DNA from: Jiangella mangrovi
GTDB taxonomy: Bacteria > Actinomycetota > Actinomycetes > Jiangellales > Jiangellaceae
Direction: 5' to 3'
Length of the DNA: 64,000 nucleotides
Assembly: GCF_014204975.1 (NCBI RefSeq)
Contig: NZ_JACHMM010000001.1
Span: 1,798,001 to 1,862,000, forward strand
The position numbers and the translations under genes were made by a program. Under the pieces are notes generated by a model. It was not told where the DNA came from, ran no database searches, and worked only from the letters and a program-made list of their open reading frames with translations. Each line of letters starts with the position of its first letter. Position 1 is the stretch's first letter. Shown one piece after another: positions 25,154-31,924 of the stretch.

Positions 25154-26113
25154 GTGGACGGTGACGCCAGCCCTACGGCGCGGGCACTGCTCGCGCTCGA
25201 GCTCATCCAGGGCAGCCCCGGCATCACGGCCGAGCGGCTGGCCGACAAGCTCGGGGTCACCGAGCGGGCCGCCCGCCGCTACGTCGGCATCCTGCGCGAG
25301 GCCGGCCTGCCCATCGACTCGATGCGCGGCCCCTACGGCGGCTACCGCCTCGGCCGCGGCGTCCGGCTGCCGCCGCTGATGTTCTCGGCCGCCGAGGTGC
25401 TCGGCCTGGTCATGGCGGTCCTCGACGGTCACCACCACGCGGCCGACGCCACGGACCCCGTCGGGAGCGGGCTCGCCAAGTTGCTCCGCGCGCTGCCCGA
25501 GCCCATCGCGGCGCAGGCCGAGGCGGTCCGGCGCACGACGGCGCCGGCTCCGGACCGCGCGGCCGCCCGGCCCGACCCCGCCATCGCGACGGCGCTGGTC
25601 CAGGCCTGCGCCGACCGGGTGCAGGTGCATCTCGGGTACCGCTCCGAGGCCGGCTCGGAGTGGTCCGCCGACGTCGAGCCGTGGGCCGTCGTCGTCCGGC
25701 ACGGGCGCTGGTACCTGCTGTGCTGGTCACACGGCTCGTCGGCGCGGCGCGCGTACCGGATCGACCGCGTGACGACGGTGTCGGTGCTGCCCGGCTCGTC
25801 CTTCGAGCCGCCGGCCGGCATCGACGCCGTCGCCGAACTCGAGGCGCACCTGGCGAAGGGCTGGGAGTTCGACACCGAGGTCGTCATCGAGGGGCCGCTG
25901 GACAAGGTGCGGCCGTACGTGCCGCCCATGCTCGGGACGCTGGAGCCGATCGACGACGACACCACACGGCTGACCGGCAGCACCAGCAACCCGTGGTGGT
26001 ACGCCGAGCAGCTGGCCAGGCTGCCGGTGCCGTTCCGGATCGTGCGCTGCGTCGAGCTCCAGCACACCGCGCGGGCGGTCGGGCAGCGCCTCGTCGACGC
26101 CTCGGGCCTCTAG
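25154..26113 (+). CDS. WYL-domain transcriptional regulator
   Basis: About 319 residues. An N-terminal HTH_11 winged helix (ALLALELIQGSPGITAERLADKLGVTERAARRYVGILRE) is followed by the PYGGYRLG linker. The ligand-sensing WYL domain has VEPWAVVVRHGRWYLLCWS and RAYRIDRV, and a WCX C-terminal extension follows. The start is GTG at 25154 with an in-frame TTG directly before it. It is divergent from the DinB-GNAT operon, which it may control. Repeats of TTCCGGA (25129-25141) lie in the shared upstream region. Confidence 0.88.
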   Translation: MDGDASPTARALLALELIQGSPGITAERLADKLGVTERAARRYVGILREAGLPIDSMRGPYGGYRLGRGVRLPPLMFSAAEVLGLVMAVLDGHHHAADATDPVGSGLAKLLRALPEPIAAQAEAVRRTTAPAPDRAAARPDPAIATALVQACADRVQVHLGYRSEAGSEWSADVEPWAVVVRHGRWYLLCWSHGSSARRAYRIDRVTTVSVLPGSSFEPPAGIDAVAELEAHLAKGWEFDTEVVIEGPLDKVRPYVPPMLGTLEPIDDDTTRLTGSTSNPWWYAEQLARLPVPFRIVRCVELQHTARAVGQRLVDASGL

Positions 26114-26128
26114 CTCGGCGCCAGCCGC

Positions 26129-27121
26129 TCACCGCTCGCTGTCGAGGTCGGCCATGAACCGCGTCGGGTAGCGGTCGCCGCGGGCGGCGCCGGGCGGGAT
26201 CAGCTCGCCGAGGCGGGCGAGGTCGTCGCCGTCCAGTTCGATGCCGGTGCTGGCGATCATCGAGTCCACCTGCTCGATCCGGCGCGGGCCGACCACCGGG
26301 ACGATGTCCGCGCCCTGGGCCGCGACCCAGGCGATCGCGAGCTGCGCCACCGTCGCGCCCTTCGCGTCGGCGATCCCCTGGAGCCGGGCGACCAGCCCCT
26401 CGTTGTGCTCGCGGTTGGCGCCCTGGAACCGCGGCGCCATCGCGCGCGCCCCGTCGACCGTGCCGCTGCCGCCGATCAGCCCGCGCGATAGCACGCCGTA
26501 GGCGGTGATGCCGATACCCAGCTCCCGGCAGGTGGCCAGGATCTCGTCCTCGATGCCGCGGCTGAGCAGCGAGTACTCGATCTGCAGGTCGCAGATGGGC
26601 GCAACGGCGGCGGCGCGGCGGATGGTCTCGGCGCCGACCTCGCTCAGCCCGATGTGGCGGACGTGGCCCTGCTCCACCAGCTCGGCGATCGCGCCGACGG
26701 TCTCCTCGATCGGCACGCTGCGGTCCAGCCGAGCGGGCCGGTAGACATCGACGTGGTCGGTGCCGAGCCGCTGCAGCGAGTAGGTGAGCGACGTCCGGAC
26801 CGCGGCCGGCCGTCCGTCGAAGCCGTCCGGCGGTGCGCCGGGGACGAGGTGGGCGCCGAACTTCACTGAGAGCACGACGTCGTCCCGGTTGCGAGCCCGC
26901 AGGGCACCGGCGATGAGCTGCTCATTGTGGCCGGCGCCGTAGAAGTCGGCGGTGTCGAGCAGGGTGCCGCCAGCGTCGAGGTAACGGTGGATGACCCGGA
27001 CGCTCTGGTCGTCGTCGGTGCGGCCGTAGGCACCAGAGAGGCCGAGGCCGCCGAGCCCGGGCGAGGTGACGGCGGGTCCGGTGCGGCCGAGGGTGCGGGT
27101 GTCGAGTGTTGCTGTCGTCAT
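26129..27121 (-). CDS. Aldo/keto reductase
   Basis: A 330-residue NADPH-dependent reductase with the TIM-barrel AKR pattern. LLDTADFYGAG carries the catalytic Asp and Tyr, VVLSVKFGAH the Lys, and IGLSEVGAETIRRAAAV and VPVVGPRRIEQV form the cofactor end. The usual LH(R/W) catalytic-histidine motif is replaced by VYRPARLD, a variant I associate with actinobacterial members. The ATG at 27121 (MTTATLDTRTLG) is preferred to an upstream in-frame start. It is divergent from the XRE/MmyB regulator, which probably represses it. Confidence 0.88.
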   Translation of the reverse strand: MTTATLDTRTLGRTGPAVTSPGLGGLGLSGAYGRTDDDQSVRVIHRYLDAGGTLLDTADFYGAGHNEQLIAGALRARNRDDVVLSVKFGAHLVPGAPPDGFDGRPAAVRTSLTYSLQRLGTDHVDVYRPARLDRSVPIEETVGAIAELVEQGHVRHIGLSEVGAETIRRAAAVAPICDLQIEYSLLSRGIEDEILATCRELGIGITAYGVLSRGLIGGSGTVDGARAMAPRFQGANREHNEGLVARLQGIADAKGATVAQLAIAWVAAQGADIVPVVGPRRIEQVDSMIASTGIELDGDDLARLGELIPPGAARGDRYPTRFMADLDSER

Positions 27122-27169
27122 GTCGTCCAGCGTCCGCGCGTCCGGGCCGCCGTGGCAGGCGCAACCCAT

Positions 27170-27190
27170 CCAGGGACTGCCTCTCCCTGG
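27170..27190. promoter_or_regulatory. Palindromic operator between the AKR and XRE genes
   Basis: A perfect inverted repeat with arms CCAGGGA and TCCCTGG and a 7-bp spacer. It lies in the 101-bp divergent intergenic region, 32 bp before the regulator start and 48 bp before the reductase start, positioned to control both promoters. Confidence 0.6.
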
Positions 27191-27222
27191 TTACCGTCGC
27201 CACCGGGTTGCACCATGGAGGG

Positions 27223-28068
27223 GTGATCGATCGACCCGGGCTCGCCGACTTCCTCCGCCGACGGCGTGAGCTGCTGCGCCCCGCCGACGTCGGCCTGCCC
27301 GCAGGCGTCCGCCGTCGCACCCCCGGGCTGCGGCGTGAGGAGGTGGCGCAGCTAGCGGGGGTGTCGGCCGACCACTACTCGCGGCTGGAGCAGGCCCGGG
27401 GCTCGGCGCCGTCCGCGGCCGTCGTGGCGGCGATCGCCCGGGCGCTGCGCTGCGACCTGGACGAGCGCGACCACCTCTTCCACCTGGCCGGTCTGTCCGC
27501 GCCGCCGCGCCGGGCCGGCGGCCACATCCGCCCGGGCCTGATCGCGCTCGCTTCCCGCCTGGTCGACGTCCCGGTCTGCATCAACAGCGACCTGGGCGAG
27601 GTGCTGTGGCGCAACGCGCTGCTCGCCGCCCTCGTGGGTGAGCGCGACCTCCGGGCCGGCCGCGCCGGCAACGTCTACTGGCGCTGGTTCACCGAGCCCG
27701 CGTCGCGCGAACTGGCTCCGGAGGAGGACCGGCCCCGCCTGTCCGCCGCGCACGTCAGCGACCTGCGCTCGACCTACTCGCGCCGGGCCGGCGACCGTGA
27801 CATCACCGAGCTGGTGCACGACCTGCTCGAGCGCAGCGCCGAGTTCCGCGAGCTCTGGGAGCGGCACGAGGTCGCGGTGCGCCGCTCCGACGTCAAGACC
27901 TTCGTCCACCCCGAGGTCGGGCCGATCCGGCTGCACTGCGAGGCGCTGCTCACGTCCGACGAGGACGTCACGCTGCTGGCGTACTTCCCGCTCGAAGGCA
28001 CTGACGCCGCCGAGAAGCTGGAGCTGCTGCGGGTCATCGGCACGCAGGACTTCCAGACGACCTCCTGA
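27223..28068 (+). CDS. XRE-family regulator with MmyB-like ligand-binding domain
   Basis: A 281-residue regulator. The N-terminal HTH_31-type domain contains FLRRRRELLRPADVGLP, RRRTPGLRREEVAQLAGVSADHYSRLEQARG and FHLAGL. The C-terminal MmyB-like domain has PVCINSDLGEVLWRNALLAALVG and the closing LLAYFPLEG and LRVIGTQDF. This family is usually divergent from, and represses, an oxidoreductase gene, here the aldo/keto reductase. The start is GTG at 27223; no good ribosome site separates it from the upstream ATGGAGG sequence, so a leaderless message is possible. Confidence 0.9.
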   Translation: MIDRPGLADFLRRRRELLRPADVGLPAGVRRRTPGLRREEVAQLAGVSADHYSRLEQARGSAPSAAVVAAIARALRCDLDERDHLFHLAGLSAPPRRAGGHIRPGLIALASRLVDVPVCINSDLGEVLWRNALLAALVGERDLRAGRAGNVYWRWFTEPASRELAPEEDRPRLSAAHVSDLRSTYSRRAGDRDITELVHDLLERSAEFRELWERHEVAVRRSDVKTFVHPEVGPIRLHCEALLTSDEDVTLLAYFPLEGTDAAEKLELLRVIGTQDFQTTS

Positions 28069-28142
28069 CGCGCCGGTCGCCGCATCAACGACGCCGTCCG
28101 CGCGATCAACCGGCGGCCGGCCGACGCGCCGAAGCTGGATCC

Positions 28143-29315
28143 GTGGCCTCCTCGTCCCCTCACGCCCGGACTGCGCTCGACACCGTCGACCGCCCCAGCT
28201 GGACGCCGATCGTCGCGCTCTCGGCGGCCATGGCGATGCTCGTCGCCAGCGAGTTCCTGCCGGCGAGCGTCCTCCCCGCGCTGGCCGCCGACATCGGCGT
28301 CAGCGAGGGTGTCGCCGGGCTGGCCGTCGCGGCCACGGCGATCGCCGGTGCGATCACCGCCCCGAGCATCGCGGTCCTGCTGCCCCGCACCGACCGGCGG
28401 ACCATGCTGGTCGGGCTGCTGGCCGCCGGGTCGGTGGCGAACCTCGTGGTCGCCGCCGCGCCGAACTTCGCGGTGCTGCTGGCCGGGCGGCTGCTGCTCG
28501 GGGTCGCGATCGCCGGCGCCTGGTCGTTCGCCTTCGGCGCGGGCGTGCACGCGATGGGCGGCCGCGAGCGCGCCGTCTCCTCGGGCGTCGCGTTCGGCGT
28601 CAGCCTGGCCACCGTCGTCGGCGTCCCGGTCGCGGCGATCGTGGGCGACCAGATCGGCTGGCGGGCCGCGTTCGGCGGGGCCGCCGCGCTGACCGCCGTC
28701 ACCGCCGCCGGAGTCGCCCGGGCGCTGCCGCCGGTCCCGGCGCATCCGGGCGCGGGGATCGGCATGCTCCGCGAGGCGCTGCGGCATCGCCGGCTGCTGG
28801 CCGGGGCCGGCTGCATCGTCCTCGTCGCGTTCGGCAACTTCGCGGCCTACCCGTACATCCGGATCGCGACCGAGCGCATCGACCCCGGCGCGACGACCTG
28901 GCTGCTCGTGGCGTGGGGCGTCGGCGGCGTCGCGGGCACCGTGCTGGCCGGTGTCGTGGCCGTGCGGCTGCGGCTGCTCGCGGCCCTGGCGCCGACGCTG
29001 CTCGGGGTGAGCCTGCTGGTGGCGGCGACGGCGAGCACGGTGCCGGTGCTGACGGCGGCGATCGTGCTCTGGGGGCTGGCCTTCAACATGGTGCCCGTGG
29101 CGACCCAGCTCTGGGTGACGCGGGTCGAGTCCGAACGCGTCGAGTCGGCGATGTCGTTGCAGGTCACCGCGTTCCAGGTGGCCATCACGGCCGGCTCCGC
29201 GGCAGGCGGCGCACTGCTGGACGCCTACGGGGTGCGCTGGCCGTTCGTCGTCGGCGCCGTGGCCGCCGTGGCCGCCGGGCTCGGGTTCGCACTGCTGCGG
29301 ATCCCCGCCCGCTGA
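28143..29315 (+). CDS. MFS transporter, DHA1 (12-TM) family
   Basis: A 390-residue major-facilitator protein with 12 predicted spans. PTDRRT-like LLPRTDRRTMLVGLL is motif A, and SGVAFGVSLATVVGVPVAAIVGDQIGWRAAF is the motif C region of sugar-efflux/chloramphenicol-resistance-type transporters. It probably exports a small drug or sugar. It starts at GTG 28143, 75 bp after the XRE gene, so it may be in the same transcript. Its 3' end overlaps that of the convergent AraC gene by 91 bp. Confidence 0.87.
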   Translation: MASSSPHARTALDTVDRPSWTPIVALSAAMAMLVASEFLPASVLPALAADIGVSEGVAGLAVAATAIAGAITAPSIAVLLPRTDRRTMLVGLLAAGSVANLVVAAAPNFAVLLAGRLLLGVAIAGAWSFAFGAGVHAMGGRERAVSSGVAFGVSLATVVGVPVAAIVGDQIGWRAAFGGAAALTAVTAAGVARALPPVPAHPGAGIGMLREALRHRRLLAGAGCIVLVAFGNFAAYPYIRIATERIDPGATTWLLVAWGVGGVAGTVLAGVVAVRLRLLAALAPTLLGVSLLVAATASTVPVLTAAIVLWGLAFNMVPVATQLWVTRVESERVESAMSLQVTAFQVAITAGSAAGGALLDAYGVRWPFVVGAVAAVAAGLGFALLRIPAR

Positions 29316-30121
29316 CCGCACGGAGCCTGCTCGCGCCACCGCTGGGGCGTCACCCCGTGCGATGACGAGAACGCCCGGCTGAAGGCGGCCACCGACCCGT
29401 AGCCGACGGCGTAGGCGACCCGGGTGACCGGTTGTCCCTCGACCCCCAGGAGCTGGCGCGCCTCGCCCATCCGCACGTCGCGCAGCACCTGCATGGGGCT
29501 GCGGCCGGTGGCGCGGCGGAACCGGTCGGTCAGCGCCGAGCGCGAGAGGTGCACCAGCCCGGCCATCCGGTCCAGCGTCCACGGCTCGCCCGGCCGGTCG
29601 ACGAGCGCGGCCACGACGGAGGCGACCTGCTCGTCCCCGAGGGGCGCCGCGCCGGGCGGCGGCGCGTCCTCGAGCCAGGACGCCGTCATGGCGGCACCGA
29701 CGAGCCCGGCGTAGCTGGCGACGAAGAGCGCCGGGTGGCGGCCGTCGTTGATGGGGCAGGTCGTGACGAGCCCGGTGACCCCGCGGTGACGCTCGCTGAA
29801 CGCCGTCACCACCAGGGGACTCGGTAGCGGGTGGGCCGGGACGACCAGGCGCAGGTCGGCGGCGAGGACGAGGGCCGGGGCGGCCGCCACCAGCCGGTAC
29901 GCCGTCCGCGCATCGACGTGGACGGCGTCACCGGCCGCGAGCGGGTGGCGCCCCGTCGCCGTCTCGACCAGGACGGCGCCCTCGTGGACGAGCGCCCACA
30001 GCGATCCGGGCGCGTCGGTGAGGACCTCGCCCGCGCCCAGCCGGACCCGCCGGACGCTCGACATCTCCCACTGGGCCTGGATCGCGGCGGTCTCGTCCGG
30101 CGCCGGCAGCACTGCGGTCAT
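29225..30121 (-). CDS. AraC-family regulator with N-terminal cupin domain
   Basis: About 298 residues. The N-terminal cupin-like domain contains LWALVHEGAVLVETATGRHPLAAGDAVHVDA. The C-terminal double HTH has WTLDRMAGLVHLSRSALTDRFRRATGRSPMQVLRDVRM and VAYAVGYGSVAAFSRAFSSSHGVTPQRWRE. About 35 residues follow the second HTH; they are Ala/Ser-rich and entirely overlap the end of the MFS gene. The ATG at 30121 is used; an ATG at 30184 would add 21 residues. It is convergent with the exporter it may control. AraC proteins of this type often govern drug or aldehyde responses. Confidence 0.87.
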   Translation of the reverse strand: MTAVLPAPDETAAIQAQWEMSSVRRVRLGAGEVLTDAPGSLWALVHEGAVLVETATGRHPLAAGDAVHVDARTAYRLVAAAPALVLAADLRLVVPAHPLPSPLVVTAFSERHRGVTGLVTTCPINDGRHPALFVASYAGLVGAAMTASWLEDAPPPGAAPLGDEQVASVVAALVDRPGEPWTLDRMAGLVHLSRSALTDRFRRATGRSPMQVLRDVRMGEARQLLGVEGQPVTRVAYAVGYGSVAAFSRAFSSSHGVTPQRWREQAPCGQRAGIRSSANPSPAATAATAPTTNGQRTP

Positions 30122-30195
30122 ACCGGGGCCAGCGGCGGCCGGCGGGTAGGTTATTCCCGGGCGGAGCGGTCGTCTGATCTGCATCGGCTGCGGAC

Positions 30196-30239
30196 ACACC
30201 TGGATGGTCAGCGGACCGCGCCGGTGACCATCCAGGTGT
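30196..30239 (-). terminator. Strong hairpin at the end of the MATE gene
   Basis: Perfect inverted repeat with 15-bp arms (ACACCTGGATGGTCA and its complement) and a 14-nt spacer. One arm is the last codons of the MATE gene and the other lies just past the stop. It is probably an intrinsic transcription barrier separating the MATE gene from the AraC gene on the same strand, though no T-tract follows. It could also be an operator for the downstream AraC gene. Confidence 0.6.
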
Positions 30240-31545
30240 CGCTGCGCTCGCGCAGGGCCAGCGTGATCAGCCGCACCAGCATCCAGATCCCGATCGCGCC
30301 CCAGAGCCACATCAGGCCGGTCTTCCCCGACAGGTCCGCCTCCGCGACCAGCCAGGCGGCCGGCAGGAACGCCACCACCGAGACGACCGAGGCCCAGGCG
30401 AGGTAGCGACCGTCGCCGGCGCCGATGAGCACGCCGTCGAGCACGAACACCCACCCCGCGACCGGCTGCATCGCGGCGGCGACGACCAGCGCGGCGAACA
30501 GCAGGTCGCGCACCTCCGCGTCGGGGGTGAACAGGCGCGCGTAGCCGTTGCCGATGACCAGGAGCAGCACCGCCAGGGCGACGCCGGACAGCACGCCCCA
30601 CTGGACCATGCGGCGCGTGATCGACCGCGCGCCGTCGACGTCGCCTGCGCCGAGGGCCCGGCCGACCAGCGCCTGGGCGGCGATCGCGACGGCGTCGAGG
30701 ATCAGAGCGAGCAGCATCCACGTCGTGAACGCGACCTGGTGCGCCGCGAGCGCCGCCGTCCCCAGCCCGGCCGCGACGACGGTGATGACGATGAGCGCGA
30801 CCCGCATCGCCACGGTGCGGACGATGAGCGGCACGCCGGCGCCGAACGCCTGCGCGACACCGCGGCCGTCGGGCCGGATCGCGACGCCCTCGCGGCGGGC
30901 GCCGCGCACCACGACCCGGATGAACACCGCGGCCATCCCCGTCTGGGCGAGGACGGTGCCCATTGCGGACCCGCCGATGCCGAGGTCGAGCCCGTACACC
31001 AGGACGATGTTGAGGACGACGTTCGCGACCGCTCCCGTGACGGCGACGTAGAGCGGTGTCCTCGTGTCCTGCAGGCCGCGCAGCACGCCGGTGGCCGCGA
31101 GGACGAGCAGCATCGACGGAATGCCGAGGAAGCTGATGCGCAGGTAGATCTCGGCGTGTTCGGCCACGTCGTCGCCGGGACCGAACAGCGACACCACCCA
31201 CGGCGCCAGCGGCCAGCCCACGGCGACCGTCGCGACGCCGATCAGGACGGCCAGCCAGCAGCCGTCGATGCCGGAGCGCAGCGCGCCCGCCGTGTCGCCC
31301 GCCCCGAGCCGCCGGGCGACCGCCGCCGTCGTCCCGTAGGCGAGGAAGATCGAGACGTTCACCAGCGTGCCGAGCACCGTCGAGGCGATGCCCAGGCCGG
31401 CCAGCTCCGGCGTGCCCAGGTGTCCGATGATGGCGGAGTCGGTCAGCAGGAACAGCGGCTCGGCGACCAGCGCCCCCAGAGCGGGCAGCGCCAGCCGCAG
31501 GATCTCGCCGTCGGCGCTGTGCCGCCGGAACGGGTGTCGAATCAT
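30208..31545 (-). CDS. MATE-family efflux transporter (DinF-like)
   Basis: A 445-residue, 12-span multidrug and toxin extrusion protein of the DinF branch. Typical segments are EILRLALPALGALVAEPLFLLTDSAIIGHLGTPELAGLGIA, the mid-protein LRGLQDTRTPLYVAV and a C-terminal half starting AFGAGVPLIVRTVAMR. It exchanges cations for drugs. The ATG at 31545 (MIRHPFRRHS) is chosen; an in-frame start at 31578 is possible. A DinF-like gene beside dnaB is common in actinobacteria, though here dnaB is divergent from it. Confidence 0.9.
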   Translation of the reverse strand: MIRHPFRRHSADGEILRLALPALGALVAEPLFLLTDSAIIGHLGTPELAGLGIASTVLGTLVNVSIFLAYGTTAAVARRLGAGDTAGALRSGIDGCWLAVLIGVATVAVGWPLAPWVVSLFGPGDDVAEHAEIYLRISFLGIPSMLLVLAATGVLRGLQDTRTPLYVAVTGAVANVVLNIVLVYGLDLGIGGSAMGTVLAQTGMAAVFIRVVVRGARREGVAIRPDGRGVAQAFGAGVPLIVRTVAMRVALIVITVVAAGLGTAALAAHQVAFTTWMLLALILDAVAIAAQALVGRALGAGDVDGARSITRRMVQWGVLSGVALAVLLLVIGNGYARLFTPDAEVRDLLFAALVVAAAMQPVAGWVFVLDGVLIGAGDGRYLAWASVVSVVAFLPAAWLVAEADLSGKTGLMWLWGAIGIWMLVRLITLALRERSDTWMVTGAVR

Positions 31546-31614
31546 GGCAGGACCGACGGTAGGGGTGACGCATGACATCGCGTGACGGCTGTCTCGCCAT
31601 CTGAGATCTTGCCC

Positions 31615-31779
31615 TGTGGATCTCCGTCCACACCCGGTGGACGACCAATGTCACGCGTGATCAGCGACGACGCCCGGATCATCAACAACCCGCCGGACGG
31701 CTGTCCCCAGGGTTGTCCACAGTTGGGGATGATCGTTTACGCGGTGCGTCCACAACCGGTCCACAGCGCCTGTGGACCG
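31615..31779. promoter_or_regulatory. Cluster of DnaA-box-like motifs upstream of dnaB
   Basis: This 346-bp gene-free region (31579-31924) holds six close matches to the actinobacterial DnaA box TTGTCCACA: TGTGGATCT (31615), CCGTCCACA (31624), TTGTCCACA (31713, exact), GCGTCCACA (31746), CGGTCCACA (31757) and its inverse TGTGGACCG (31771). The last two form an inverted repeat around GCGCC. An AT-rich TATTAT at 31880-31885 may be a -10 element, and AAGGGGG (31914-31920) is the dnaB ribosome-binding site. The rest of the region shows nothing recognisable. Confidence 0.5.
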
Positions 31780-31924
31780 CGGGCTTGGCGACGCGCCGGT
31801 GTCGGCCGTAGGTTCACGGATGCAGCGGTCGGGAGTGCCAGACTTGATGGTGGAATCGCAGAGGTGGCCTGTTCGCGCGTATTATTAGAACAGGTGTTTG
31901 GCAAACCGATGCGAAGGGGGTTGT

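Noticed and set aside
28075-28142. A protein-like stretch (RINDAVRAINRRPADAPKLDP) between the XRE and MFS genes
   Set aside because: It could be a remnant of a gene, but it is only about 20 codons with no start or recognisable family, so I do not annotate it.
31579-31924. DnaA-box cluster as a replication origin
   Set aside because: Neither dnaA nor dnaN is nearby and there is only modest AT-rich sequence. A regulatory or titration site is more plausible than oriC.
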